Positions 1-8,291 of a stretch of DNA of 64,000 nucleotides are shown here, piece after piece. Location: the NCBI RefSeq assembly GCF_000739715.2, contig NZ_BBJC02000005.1, positions 218,480 to 282,479 on the forward strand. The letters are read 5' to 3'. Under the pieces are notes generated by a model. That model searched no databases, was not told where the DNA came from, and saw only the letters and a program-made list of their open reading frames with translations. This DNA comes from Falsirhodobacter sp. alg1 (lineage in GTDB: Bacteria > Pseudomonadota > Alphaproteobacteria > Rhodobacterales > Rhodobacteraceae). The translations under genes and the position numbers were made by a program. Numbering within the stretch: the stretch's first letter is position 1; each line of letters starts with the position of its first letter.

Positions 1-463
1 GGGCTATCTGATCCCGAATGTTGAAATGACCGAAGCCGGCATCGATATGGAACCCGGCAAGTATTTCTCCGACATCCGGTTCACCGGCGGGCACGAGCAG
101 ACAATCGTTGCCGTAAACAACGGTGATATCGACGGTGGCGTAACCTATGCTGACGGTCAGGGCGCTTGGGAAGACGGCTATAACTCCGGCGCGTTGCGCA
201 AGGCTGCCGACTCCGGCCTGATCGACATGAACGATCTGGTCCAGATCTGGCAATCGCGTGAAATTCCCGAAGGCCCGATGGTTGTCCGGAATGCCCTTCC
301 CGAGGATGTCCGCACGAAGGTTACCGAATTGACTGCCAACCTGTGGGAAAACGATCCGGATTGCGCCTATGGCGTTGCTGGCGGCGAGGCGAAAGATTTC
401 ATCCCCGTCACCCATGATCAATACAGATCGATCGTAGAAGCCCGCCGGATGAACGGTGGCTGA
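1..463 (+). CDS. phnD: Phosphonate ABC transporter substrate-binding protein PhnD (C-terminal part)
   Basis: The reading frame is open from base 2 and runs off the left edge, so only the last 153 or so residues are seen. Segments such as GYLIPN and the VNNGDIDGGVTYADGQGAWE region fit the second lobe of periplasmic PhnD-type phosphonate-binding proteins. Two PhnE-type permease genes follow directly, as expected for phnCDE uptake operons. The ATPase gene phnC is not in the window and presumably lies upstream with the phnD N-terminus and signal peptide. The ligand (phosphonate, phosphite or similar) cannot be told from this fragment. Confidence 0.88.
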   Translation, partial: GYLIPNVEMTEAGIDMEPGKYFSDIRFTGGHEQTIVAVNNGDIDGGVTYADGQGAWEDGYNSGALRKAADSGLIDMNDLVQIWQSREIPEGPMVVRNALPEDVRTKVTELTANLWENDPDCAYGVAGGEAKDFIPVTHDQYRSIVEARRMNGG

Positions 464-510
464 TCGTGCCGGGCGGGTCCATGTGGCCCGCCCACTTCGT
501 AGGACAGATA

Positions 511-1356
511 ATGACTGATACAGCCCAGATCCAAGACAGCTATATGGCACAGGTGCGGCGCAAGCGCACCTATTCGACGATCCTTCTGGTCGTTTTCGTG
601 GCCATGATGGCCAGCGGCTTTCATCTTGCCAATGATCGCAATGCGGGCGGCTTTCTTGCTGGCATCCCCCGCCTGTTCGATTTCCCAGCTGAATTGCTGG
701 GCGAAGCCTTTGCCAAAGCGGCAAATCTTCCAGGCCTTGTCTGGCACTATTTGCCTGCCTTGGTGGAGACGCTGAACATCGCCGCAGCGGCGACCCTGAT
801 CGGCGCAATTCTGGGCGGCTTCCTGTCATTGATGGTCACGCCGGGTTTGGCCCCCTTTCCCCGTCTTGTATCGCCGCTGCGGCGTGTGCTGGATATCACC
901 CGCGCGGTCCCCGATGTCGTGGTAGCGTTGATCCTGATCTTCATGCTGTCCAGCGGTCCTGTTCCTGCCATGATCGCGATTGCGCTTCATACAACAGGCG
1001 CACTTGGCAAACTGTTTGCCGAGGTGAACGAGAATGCAGACACCAAGCCGGTCGAGGGCTTGCAATCCGTGGGGGCGGGCTGGTTCCAGCGCATGCTCTT
1101 GGGCGTCGTGCCACAGGTCGCGCCCAACTGGCTGTCCTATGCCCTGCTGCGGTTTGAGATCAACGTGCGGGCTTCGGCCATTCTGGGGTTTGTCGGTGCG
1201 GGCGGAATTGGTGCCGAACTGAAGATCGCCATCGGCTGGGGCCTTGGACGTTATGACGCCGCCGCCGCAATTTTCATTCTGCTGTTCCTGACGATCATGA
1301 TCATCGACCAGATCTCGGGGCATTTCCGCCATGTTCTGGTGAAGGGCCGCGCATGA
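511..1356 (+). CDS. phnE: Phosphonate ABC transporter permease PhnE (first copy)
   Basis: This is a 281-residue inner-membrane permease for phosphonate import. A hydrophobic N-terminal helix is followed by a binding-protein-dependent permease domain. The coupling region carries the PhnE hallmark K-P-V-E-G-L-Q-S-V-G-A, followed by a late FVGAGGIGAEL segment. The frame is open from a GTG at 466, but ATG 511 is chosen because AGGACAG lies 5-10 bases upstream. Its stop overlaps the next permease gene by four bases (ATGA), so the two are translationally coupled and probably form the heterodimeric channel. Confidence 0.92.
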   Translation: MTDTAQIQDSYMAQVRRKRTYSTILLVVFVAMMASGFHLANDRNAGGFLAGIPRLFDFPAELLGEAFAKAANLPGLVWHYLPALVETLNIAAAATLIGAILGGFLSLMVTPGLAPFPRLVSPLRRVLDITRAVPDVVVALILIFMLSSGPVPAMIAIALHTTGALGKLFAEVNENADTKPVEGLQSVGAGWFQRMLLGVVPQVAPNWLSYALLRFEINVRASAILGFVGAGGIGAELKIAIGWGLGRYDAAAAIFILLFLTIMIIDQISGHFRHVLVKGRA

Positions 1357-2663
1357 CCACTGTTCCCTATGTCGAGGCGCATCGCCGGATCGCCCGCAAA
1401 CGCCTGACAGGCTTTGCCTTGCTTGCGGGTGTCATTGCCTATCTCGTCTATATTTTCTTTGCCTTCGATATGCCGGGGCTGGCGCAGAGGGTGCGGCTGG
1501 ATAACGCGGCAATCCTGCTGCGTGATACCTACAGCCATCGCATTCAGGTTACCCGTGATAATCGTCGTGATACCACCAGCGTTTCGGTGGACGGAGAGCG
1601 TAACGGCCAATACCCAGCCGACCGCTGGCCTGATTGGGTGCAGAACGCGGAAGGTGGCACCGCCATCAACCTGACGCATGGCGTCACGGTCCGATATGAG
1701 GATGATGCTGTTCGGATGGCTGTACCGGACTATGGGCAGATCACGATCATTCCGGCGCAATCGGGCATCGAACTGTTCACTCCCGACGGGCAGATCCCTG
1801 AATGGATCAGCGCATCAGATACCCGCGTCGCCATTACCCGCCCCGAGGGCCGACTAACCGTGACAAAGGCCCGGACGGAAACGTTCCGGTATTTCCTTGG
1901 CTGGCCGCTGTTCTTCTTTACCACCGATAGCCCGTTTCATTACATGACATGGACCGAGCTGGCCCGCTCGGCGCTGTCTTCGGATCGTATCGTTGCAGAT
2001 CAGTCCAACCTGTCGGCCATGTGGCACGATTTCTGGTACAACCCGATGTGGCGGCACAATGCTGTTGCCTGGGCAATCTTCGAGACCCTGATGATGGCCT
2101 TTCTGGGCACGATGATGGGGGCCATGATCGCGCTTCCCCTGGCCTTCCTGTCGGCGCGGAACTTCGGCCCATCCATGCCGATCCGCTTTGCGATCCGGCG
2201 CGTGTTCGATTTCTGCCGCGGCGTGGATGGCCTGATCTGGACGATCATTCTGGCACGCGCCTTTGGCCCCGGGCCCATGACGGGGGCGCTGGCCATCATG
2301 CTGACGGACACCGGCAGCTTCGGCAAACTGTTTTCCGAAGTTCTGGAAACCACCGACAGCAAGCAGGTCGAGGGCTTGCGCTCAACCGGGGCAAATGCCC
2401 TGCAGCGCGGCCGTTTTGGCGTCATCCCGCAGGTAATGCCCGTGATTGCCAGCCAGATCCTCTATATGCTGGAGTCGAATACACGTGGCGCGACCGTCAT
2501 CGGCGCTATCGTGGGTGGCGGGATCGGCCTTTTGTTGACTCAGGCCATTCAGACCCAGAAGGATTGGGAAGATGTGACCTATTACATCATTCTCGTGATC
2601 CTGATGGTCATGATGATGGACGGCATTTCCGGCTGGATCCGCCGTCGGCTGATCAAAGGCTAA
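1353..2663 (+). CDS. phnE: Phosphonate ABC transporter permease PhnE (second copy, with large periplasmic insert)
   Basis: This 436-residue permease is the partner of the preceding one. After the first membrane helix (about residues 20-40) there is a polar insert of about 130 residues, roughly 45-185, probably periplasmic. The permease core follows, with the K-Q-V-E-G-L-R-S-T-G-A coupling loop and a VGGGIGLLL segment. Long second PhnE proteins of this kind are common in alphaproteobacterial phn operons; the role of the insert is unknown. The gene overlaps phnE1 by four bases and meets phnF tail to tail with a four-base overlap. Confidence 0.9.
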   Translation: MTTVPYVEAHRRIARKRLTGFALLAGVIAYLVYIFFAFDMPGLAQRVRLDNAAILLRDTYSHRIQVTRDNRRDTTSVSVDGERNGQYPADRWPDWVQNAEGGTAINLTHGVTVRYEDDAVRMAVPDYGQITIIPAQSGIELFTPDGQIPEWISASDTRVAITRPEGRLTVTKARTETFRYFLGWPLFFFTTDSPFHYMTWTELARSALSSDRIVADQSNLSAMWHDFWYNPMWRHNAVAWAIFETLMMAFLGTMMGAMIALPLAFLSARNFGPSMPIRFAIRRVFDFCRGVDGLIWTIILARAFGPGPMTGALAIMLTDTGSFGKLFSEVLETTDSKQVEGLRSTGANALQRGRFGVIPQVMPVIASQILYMLESNTRGATVIGAIVGGGIGLLLTQAIQTQKDWEDVTYYIILVILMVMMMDGISGWIRRRLIKG

Positions 2664-3373
2664 TCCGGCGTGACGGATAGCGTCACCCGTTCACCCGCGA
2701 ACCAGGTGTGCCCGTATTCCACGGGCACACCATTTTCATCGATATTGATCGACACCGAACGCAGGATCGGATCTCCCTCGCGCAGGCGCAGATGCAGGGC
2801 CATCGTGGCCGTGGCGCGTTTGGCGGCAAGGCGGGTATCGGCCCGTGTGTAATCCGGCACACCCTGCCGCGCCAGAACCCTGGTCACGGATGGCTCTTCC
2901 TTCAGCAGGGGCAGCATGTCGGGAAAACGTTCCGCCGGAAAAACCGAACGATAAAGCGCGATCGGCATCGTATCGGCATGGCTGATCCCCTCGATCACAT
3001 GCACAGGCGATCCTGCGGGCACCTGCAGGGCAGTAGCCTCGGCCATATTTGCACGACGCGTTTCAAGGTTCAGCACGACACGGCCCGCCTCGCGCCCGGC
3101 TGCAGCGAGGGTGGTGGAGAACCGCGTTCGGCGCTTGATGGGATATTCCACCCCCTGCCCCTGCACGAAAACGCCGGCACCGCGCCGGGCATAGACCAGC
3201 CCGCGCGCTGCCAGATCGGCCAACGCCCGCCGCACGGTATGGCGATTTACCCCGAACCTTCTTGCCAGTTCGGCTTCGGTCGGCAGCTTCTCTCCGGCAC
3301 AGCGCTGACCCGAGGTGATTTCAGCCGAAATCGTTTCGGCGATGGCGGTCCAGATCGTGCTGCGTGCTGTCAT
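2660..3373 (-). CDS. phnF: GntR/HutC-family phosphonate regulator PhnF
   Basis: This is a 237-residue repressor. Residues 1-70 form a GntR winged helix (AELARRFGVNRHTVRRAL), and the rest is a UTRA effector domain ending in the usual GVPVEYGHTWFAG strand. The frame is open much further upstream, but ATG 3373 fits the family length and places the start just after the shared phnF-phnG promoter. Divergence from phnGHIJKL, and a 26-bp inverted repeat between the two starts, suggest that it represses both directions and is released by a phosphonate-derived ligand. The ligand is inferred, not visible. Confidence 0.9.
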   Translation of the reverse strand: MTARSTIWTAIAETISAEITSGQRCAGEKLPTEAELARRFGVNRHTVRRALADLAARGLVYARRGAGVFVQGQGVEYPIKRRTRFSTTLAAAGREAGRVVLNLETRRANMAEATALQVPAGSPVHVIEGISHADTMPIALYRSVFPAERFPDMLPLLKEEPSVTRVLARQGVPDYTRADTRLAAKRATATMALHLRLREGDPILRSVSINIDENGVPVEYGHTWFAGERVTLSVTPD

Positions 3374-3422
3374 ACAAATGTCACCGCTTGGGGGGTTGAG
3401 GGACTCATGTTCATCCGCTACC

Positions 3423-3448
3423 TGTCTAGTTGTATATATAACTAGACA
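3423..3448. promoter_or_regulatory. Inverted repeat, likely PhnF operator
   Basis: Perfect 9-base arms TGTCTAGTT and AACTAGACA flank an 8-base AT-rich centre GTATATAT. The repeat sits between the phnF start (3373) and the phnG start (3468), 20 bases before phnG. HutC-subfamily GntR proteins bind palindromes with GT...TATA...AC cores, which fits. No other copy was noticed before phnM or phnD in the window. Confidence 0.75.
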
Positions 3449-3467
3449 ACTTTGCAAGGTGTCGAAG

Positions 3468-3896
3468 ATGGACCTGTTAGAACGGCGCAACTGGATGGGC
3501 CTTTTGGCGCGCGCCAACCCCGAACGGCTTGGAGATTTGCTGGGAGATCTGCCGGAACACAGCTTTGCCCGCGCCCCCGAGATTGGAACTGTCATGGTAC
3601 AGGGGCGGACCGGCGGCACCGGCGCACCATTCAACATCGGCGAGATAACGGTGACACGCTGCACACTGCGGTTGGCTTCCGGCACAATCGGGCATTCCTG
3701 CGTACAAGGGCGTAACAAGACCCATGCCACATGCGCCGCAATTGTCGATGCATTGATGCAGGATACACCCGCCCGGTTCATGGAGCGTATTCTGACACCG
3801 CTGGCAAACGATGCGAGCCAGTCCGCATCGCTGCGCCACGCCAAGGCCGAGGCAACCAAGGTCGAATTCTTTACACTGGTACGGGGAGAGGACTGA
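3468..3896 (+). CDS. phnG: Phosphonate C-P lyase system protein PhnG
   Basis: This 142-residue protein is a subunit of the PhnGHIJ core complex, which attaches phosphonates to ribose and cleaves the C-P bond. The sequence fits PhnG: an N-terminal RRNWMGLLARA helix, the GEITVTRCTLRL strand and a C-terminal AKAEATKVEFFTLVRG. ATG 3468 was chosen because upstream sequence in this frame crosses the PhnF operator. The TGA overlaps the phnH ATG by one base (3896). It is the first gene of a tightly coupled operon to phnN. Confidence 0.93.
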   Translation: MDLLERRNWMGLLARANPERLGDLLGDLPEHSFARAPEIGTVMVQGRTGGTGAPFNIGEITVTRCTLRLASGTIGHSCVQGRNKTHATCAAIVDALMQDTPARFMERILTPLANDASQSASLRHAKAEATKVEFFTLVRGED

Positions 3897-4447
3897 TGGC
3901 CGATATTCTGGCAGGCGGGTTCAGCAATGCGCCGCACCAAGCCGCCCACGCCTTTCGTGTCGCACTTGATGCAATGGCCCGCCCGGGGACACGTCATTGC
4001 CTGGAAACCGCAAAAGCCCCTGCCCCCCTGTCACAGGCCGCAGCCACATTGCTGCTGACGCTCGCAGATACAACCACGCCCGTCTATCTGGCTGGTGCAT
4101 GCAATACCCCCGACATACAGGCGTGGGTCCGGTTCCATACCGGTGCACCGTTGGCGCAGGCAGATGCAGCTGCTTTTGCAATTGGAACGTGGGAAGCGCT
4201 GGCCCCCCTTGAGCGTTTTGCAACCGGCACTGCCGAATATCCCGACCGGTCTACCACACTGATTGTGGAACTGGCCGAATTCGGCAACGACACGCATAGG
4301 TTGACCGGGCCCGGAATTGACGGCGAGGCGACTGCCTATCTGCCCGGCGACCGGCTAGCCCGCTTTCCATTGGGGGTGGACCTGTTCCTGACCAGTGGCG
4401 CCACGCTATCTGCCCTTCCCCGCAGCACGAAAATAGAGGCGCTCTGA
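3896..4447 (+). CDS. phnH: Phosphonate C-P lyase system protein PhnH
   Basis: This 183-residue PhnH is a core-complex subunit with a fold related to PLP transferases but no cofactor. It starts with LAGGFSNAPHQAAHAFRVAL, the usual N-terminus in which the family aligns phage-like F...F-R motifs, and has the conserved MARPG turn at about residues 27-31. The ATG at 3896 overlaps the phnG stop, and the stop overlaps the phnI start by one base. The length is typical of the family. Confidence 0.93.
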   Translation: MADILAGGFSNAPHQAAHAFRVALDAMARPGTRHCLETAKAPAPLSQAAATLLLTLADTTTPVYLAGACNTPDIQAWVRFHTGAPLAQADAAAFAIGTWEALAPLERFATGTAEYPDRSTTLIVELAEFGNDTHRLTGPGIDGEATAYLPGDRLARFPLGVDLFLTSGATLSALPRSTKIEAL

Positions 4448-5520
4448 TGTATGTTGCCGTAAAAGGGGGCGAACGGGCCATCCGGAACGCCCACGCATGG
4501 CTGGCCGAGGAACGCCGGGGCGATCCGGACATTCCCGAACTCACCATCCCCCAGATCCGCGCGCAAATGGCCCTGGCCGTCAATCGCGTCATGGCCGAAG
4601 GCTCGCTTCATGATCCCGACCTTGCCGCATTGGCCATCAAACAGGCCCGTGGAGACCTGATCGAGGCAATTTTCCTGATCCGCGCCTATCGGACCACTCT
4701 GCCCAGGTTCGGAACATCGACCCCCGTCGATACCGCAGATATGGCCGTGTCACGCAGGATCTCCGCCACGTTCAAGGATGCGCCCGGCGGTCAGATCCTC
4801 GGGCCCACCTTTGACTATACGCACCGGCTACTGGATTTTTCCCTGATGGCGAATGGGGATCCCCCGGCGGCCCCCAAAGCATCGGCTGATCCGCAGCCCG
4901 TCCCGCATATCCTGTCCTTTCTGGATACCGACGGCCTGATCGAACCCGCCCCACATAGCGATGCCACCCCCCGCGATCTGACGCGCGAACCGTTGGAATT
5001 ACCTGCGGACCGGGCGCTCCGACTGCAGGCCCTAACCCGTGCGGATGAAGGATTCCTGCTTGGACTCGCCTATTCCACACAGCGCGGATACGGGCGAAAC
5101 CACGCATTTGTCGGTGAATTGCGGATTGGTACCGTTTGCGTGGAGATGGAGATTCCCGAACTGGGGTTTGCAGTCGATATCGGCGAGATCGAGCTGACCG
5201 AATGCGAAACCGTCAACCAGTTCACCGGATCAAAAACAGAGCCTGCGCAGTTTACGCGCGGCTACGGGCTGACATTCGGCCAAACCGAGCGCAAGGCGAT
5301 CAGCATGGCACTGGTGGACCGTGCCCTTCGCTGGCGTGAACTGGGAGAAGATGATCAAGGCGCGCCCGCGCAGGATGAAGAATTCGTTCTGTCCCATTGC
5401 GACAACATTCAGGCCACGGGTTTTCTCGAACATATCAAACTGCCCCATTATGTGGATTTTCAGGCGGAACTGGAGCTTATCCGTCGCCTGCGTGCCGCAG
5501 CATCGGAGGATGCAGAATGA
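4447..5520 (+). CDS. phnI: Alpha-D-ribose 1-methylphosphonate 5-triphosphate synthase subunit PhnI
   Basis: This 357-residue protein is the nucleosidase-like subunit. With PhnG, PhnH and PhnL it exchanges the adenine of ATP for a phosphonate. It opens with the family signature MYVAVKGGERAI and contains the conserved VGELRIGTVCVEM and TRGYGLTFGQTERKAISMALVDRAL segments. The length and one-base start/stop overlap with phnH, and the ATGA overlap with phnJ, are normal for the cluster. Nothing looks broken. Confidence 0.95.
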   Translation: MYVAVKGGERAIRNAHAWLAEERRGDPDIPELTIPQIRAQMALAVNRVMAEGSLHDPDLAALAIKQARGDLIEAIFLIRAYRTTLPRFGTSTPVDTADMAVSRRISATFKDAPGGQILGPTFDYTHRLLDFSLMANGDPPAAPKASADPQPVPHILSFLDTDGLIEPAPHSDATPRDLTREPLELPADRALRLQALTRADEGFLLGLAYSTQRGYGRNHAFVGELRIGTVCVEMEIPELGFAVDIGEIELTECETVNQFTGSKTEPAQFTRGYGLTFGQTERKAISMALVDRALRWRELGEDDQGAPAQDEEFVLSHCDNIQATGFLEHIKLPHYVDFQAELELIRRLRAAASEDAE

Positions 5521-6344
5521 GCGACTATAATTTCGCCTATCTGGATGAGGATACGAAGCGGATGATCCGGCGCGCCCTGCTGAAGGCGGTGGCAATCCCG
5601 AGCTATCAGGTTCCCTTTGCAAGCCGCGAAATGCCCATGCCATATGGCTGGGGCACCGGGGGTGTGCAGGTGACAGCAGCATGTCTCAAAGCGGATGACA
5701 CGCTGAAGGTGATCGACCAGGGGGCCGATGATACGACGAACGCCGTATCGATCCGTAGCTTCTTCCAGCGCACAGCCGATGTTGCGGTAACCGAATGCAC
5801 GCAAGAAGCCTCCATCATCCAGACCCGCCACCGCATTCCAGAGGCTCCGTTGCACGAAGGCCAGATCATGGTGTTTCAGGTGCCCATCCCCGAACCGCTG
5901 CGGTTTCTGGAGCCTCGGGAGACAGAGACCCGCAGAATGCACGCTTTGGCCGATTACGGGCTGATGCAGGTAAAGCTGTACGAGGATATTGCCAAGCACG
6001 GCGAGATCGCCACCGCCTACGCCTATCCGGTCAAGGTAGAGGGGCGTTACGTCATGGACCCGTCCCCGATCCCGAAGTTCGATAACCCCAAGCTGGACAA
6101 CAGCCCGGCCCTGATGCTGTTCGGGGCGGGACGCGAACAACGCATATATGCCCTGCCCCCCTATACGAGCGTCCAAAGCCTTGATTTCGAGGATTTCCCC
6201 TTCGCCGCGACCAAGGCGGATCATAGCTGCACAATATGCGGCGCGGTCGACAGCTATCTGGATGAAATCATTACCGATGATGCCGGCGGACGCATGTTCG
6301 TCTGCTCCGACACCTCATATTGTTCCGAAAGGGCCGCATCATGA
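5517..6344 (+). CDS. phnJ: C-P lyase core subunit PhnJ (radical SAM), with Ser at the glycyl-radical position
   Basis: This 275-residue protein is the radical-SAM enzyme that breaks the C-P bond of ribose 1-phosphonate 5-phosphate. The iron-sulfur/thiyl cysteines are intact as C238-x2-C241-x21-C263-x5-C269, offset by three from the E. coli numbering (C241, C244, C266, C272). At the position matching E. coli Gly32, the reported glycyl-radical residue, this protein has Ser29 (context AIPSYQVPF; codon AGC at 5601-5603). The remainder (REMPMPYGWGTGG, TRHRIPE, PIPKFDNP) is strongly conserved. ATG 5517 overlaps the phnI stop; longer upstream frame is phnI sequence. Confidence 0.95.
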   Translation: MSDYNFAYLDEDTKRMIRRALLKAVAIPSYQVPFASREMPMPYGWGTGGVQVTAACLKADDTLKVIDQGADDTTNAVSIRSFFQRTADVAVTECTQEASIIQTRHRIPEAPLHEGQIMVFQVPIPEPLRFLEPRETETRRMHALADYGLMQVKLYEDIAKHGEIATAYAYPVKVEGRYVMDPSPIPKFDNPKLDNSPALMLFGAGREQRIYALPPYTSVQSLDFEDFPFAATKADHSCTICGAVDSYLDEIITDDAGGRMFVCSDTSYCSERAAS

Positions 6345-7096
6345 CCCCTCTGCTTCAGGTGCGCGGGATCGAAAAGCGCTATGGCACACGCATCGGCTGC
6401 ACGGATGTGAGCTTCGATCTCTACCCCGGTGAGGTGATGGGCATTGTGGGAGAAAGCGGCTCCGGCAAGTCCACCATGCTGTCCTGTCTGGCCGGGCATC
6501 AACCCAGCGATGCGGGACAGGTCATTTTCGAGGGTCAGGATGTTCTGACGCTGAGCGAAGCCGAACGGCGCCGCCTTGGCCGGACCGACTGGGCCTTTGT
6601 CCATCAGAACCCGCGTGACGGACTGCGGATGAATGTGTCGGCCGGTGGCAATGTAGGCGAACGGTTGATGGCGGTGGGCGCACGCCACTATGGGGATATC
6701 CGCCATACGGCAACAGGATGGCTGGAAAGGGTGGAGATTTCATCAGACCGGATCGATGATCGCCCGCGGCAGTTCTCGGGCGGCATGCAGCAGCGGCTGC
6801 AGATCGCGCGCAATCTGGTGACGGGGCCACGGCTTGTCTTCATGGATGAACCGACAGGCGGCTTGGATGTCAGCGTGCAGGCACGCCTGCTGGATCTGTT
6901 GCGCGGCCTGGTCCGCCGCATGGGGCTGTCGGCCATCATCGTAACACATGATCTGGCCGTGGTGCGTCTACTGGCGGACCGCCTGATGGTGATGAAGGGG
7001 GGCCATGTGGTCGAAACCGGGCTGACCGATCAGGTACTGGATGATCCGCAGCACGCCTATACTCAGCTTCTGGTTTCCTCGGTTTTGCAGGTGTGA
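6341..7096 (+). CDS. phnK: Phosphonate C-P lyase system ATP-binding protein PhnK
   Basis: This 251-residue ABC-type ATPase associates with the C-P lyase core rather than with a permease. Walker A is GESGSGKST, the signature is FSGGMQQRLQIARNL, Walker B is LVFMDEPTGGLD, and the H-loop is IIVTHDLAV. ATG 6341 overlaps the phnJ stop by four bases. The length matches PhnK (about 250). Confidence 0.94.
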   Translation: MTPLLQVRGIEKRYGTRIGCTDVSFDLYPGEVMGIVGESGSGKSTMLSCLAGHQPSDAGQVIFEGQDVLTLSEAERRRLGRTDWAFVHQNPRDGLRMNVSAGGNVGERLMAVGARHYGDIRHTATGWLERVEISSDRIDDRPRQFSGGMQQRLQIARNLVTGPRLVFMDEPTGGLDVSVQARLLDLLRGLVRRMGLSAIIVTHDLAVVRLLADRLMVMKGGHVVETGLTDQVLDDPQHAYTQLLVSSVLQV

Positions 7097-7770
7097 TGAT
7101 GATCGAACTTCGTAATGTATCAAAGACGTTCATTTTGCATAACCATGGCGCCGCGGTTATTCCAGTCATGTCAAACGTCTCTCTCTCGGTCAGACCGGGT
7201 GAATGCGTGGGGCTGCTGGGGGCATCAGGGGCGGGGAAATCCACCTTGATGCGAATGCTCTGGGGCAATTATCTTGCCGCCACCGGGTCTATCATTATCG
7301 CGGGCACCGATGTGACGCGCGCCGATCCGCGCGAAATTCTGGCCTTGCGGCGCGAACGGATGGCCTATGTCAGCCAGTTTCTCCGGGTGGTGCCGCGCGT
7401 CCCCACGGTCGAAGTTGTCGCTGAACCGCTATTTGCCACAGGTGCTGATGAAAACGCCGCTTTGGACATGGCCCGGTCACTGCTGGATAGGCTTCGGATA
7501 CCCGAGCGTTTGTGGGCGCTATCCCCCACGACGTTTTCAGGCGGGGAACAGCAACGGGTGAACATTGCGCGCGGTTTCATTCGCCAGGTTCCGGTCATGC
7601 TGCTGGATGAACCCACGGCCAGCCTTGATGCCGCCAACCGCGAAACCGTTCTGACCCTGATCGAAGAAGCAAAGTCACGGGGGACGGCCATCGTCGGCAT
7701 CTTCCATGATGAAGGTGCGCGTGAAAGGGTATGTGACAGAATGATTGATATGGCAGAGTTTGCGGCATGA
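7096..7770 (+). CDS. phnL: Phosphonate C-P lyase system protein PhnL
   Basis: This is the second ABC-type ATPase of the cluster, about 224 residues, required with PhnGHI for coupling phosphonate to ribose triphosphate. It shows Walker A GASGAGKST, signature FSGGEQQRVNIARG and Walker B VMLLDEPTASLD, and ends with the FHDEGARERVCDRMIDM tail typical of PhnL. Starts are possible at GTG 7093, ATG 7096 and ATG 7099; 7096 is taken because it overlaps the phnK TGA. The stop overlaps phnN by four bases. Confidence 0.94.
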   Translation: MMIELRNVSKTFILHNHGAAVIPVMSNVSLSVRPGECVGLLGASGAGKSTLMRMLWGNYLAATGSIIIAGTDVTRADPREILALRRERMAYVSQFLRVVPRVPTVEVVAEPLFATGADENAALDMARSLLDRLRIPERLWALSPTTFSGGEQQRVNIARGFIRQVPVMLLDEPTASLDAANRETVLTLIEEAKSRGTAIVGIFHDEGARERVCDRMIDMAEFAA

Positions 7771-8291
7771 CCATATATGCAGTCGTGGGCCCTTCGGGGG
7801 CGGGCAAGGACACGGTCATCAATGCGGTGCGTCGGCAGCGGCAGGGCCTTGATATCCTGCGCCGGGTGATCACCCGCCCCGAAGCGCCGGATGACGAACC
7901 TTTCGAAGGGGTGAGCCCAGAAATCTTTGCGGAAAGGGAGGCTGCGGGGCAATTCGCGCTTTGCTGGAATGCGCATGGATTACGCTATGCCATCCCCCGC
8001 CCCACCGGAGCCGGGCCGACAATTTTCAACGGATCCCGCAAACGGTTGCTGGAAGCGGCCGCGGCCTTTCCCGGTCTGGAGATTATCCACATCACCGCCC
8101 CGCAGGACATCCGCGCAGCCCGGTTGGCCCTACGCGGGCGCGAAGACGCCGCTGATATTGCTGCGCGCCTACGGCGGGAAGCGCCACTTCCCTCGGGTCT
8201 GATCGTTCACGAAATCGACAACGGTCGCGATCTGGACAGGGCCGTTGCCGCGTTTCTACGTGTACTGGATGATAGATGTCAGATCGGATAA
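7767..8291 (+). CDS. phnN: Ribose 1,5-bisphosphate phosphokinase PhnN
   Basis: This 174-residue P-loop kinase converts ribose 1,5-bisphosphate to PRPP, the last step that recycles ribose from the C-P lyase pathway. The P-loop is GPSGAGKDT at residues 8-16, as in PhnN and guanylate-kinase relatives, followed by RRVITRP and FALCWNAHGLRYAIP. It starts at ATGA shared with the phnL stop. Its 3' end overlaps the end of the oppositely oriented DUF1045 gene by 13 bases. Confidence 0.92.
   Translation: MTIYAVVGPSGAGKDTVINAVRRQRQGLDILRRVITRPEAPDDEPFEGVSPEIFAEREAAGQFALCWNAHGLRYAIPRPTGAGPTIFNGSRKRLLEAAAAFPGLEIIHITAPQDIRAARLALRGREDAADIAARLRREAPLPSGLIVHEIDNGRDLDRAVAAFLRVLDDRCQIG

Noticed and set aside
1949-2680. 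243-residue frame inside the second phnE
   Set aside because: Out-of-frame shadow of the permease with Arg/Asp/Gly-rich composition.
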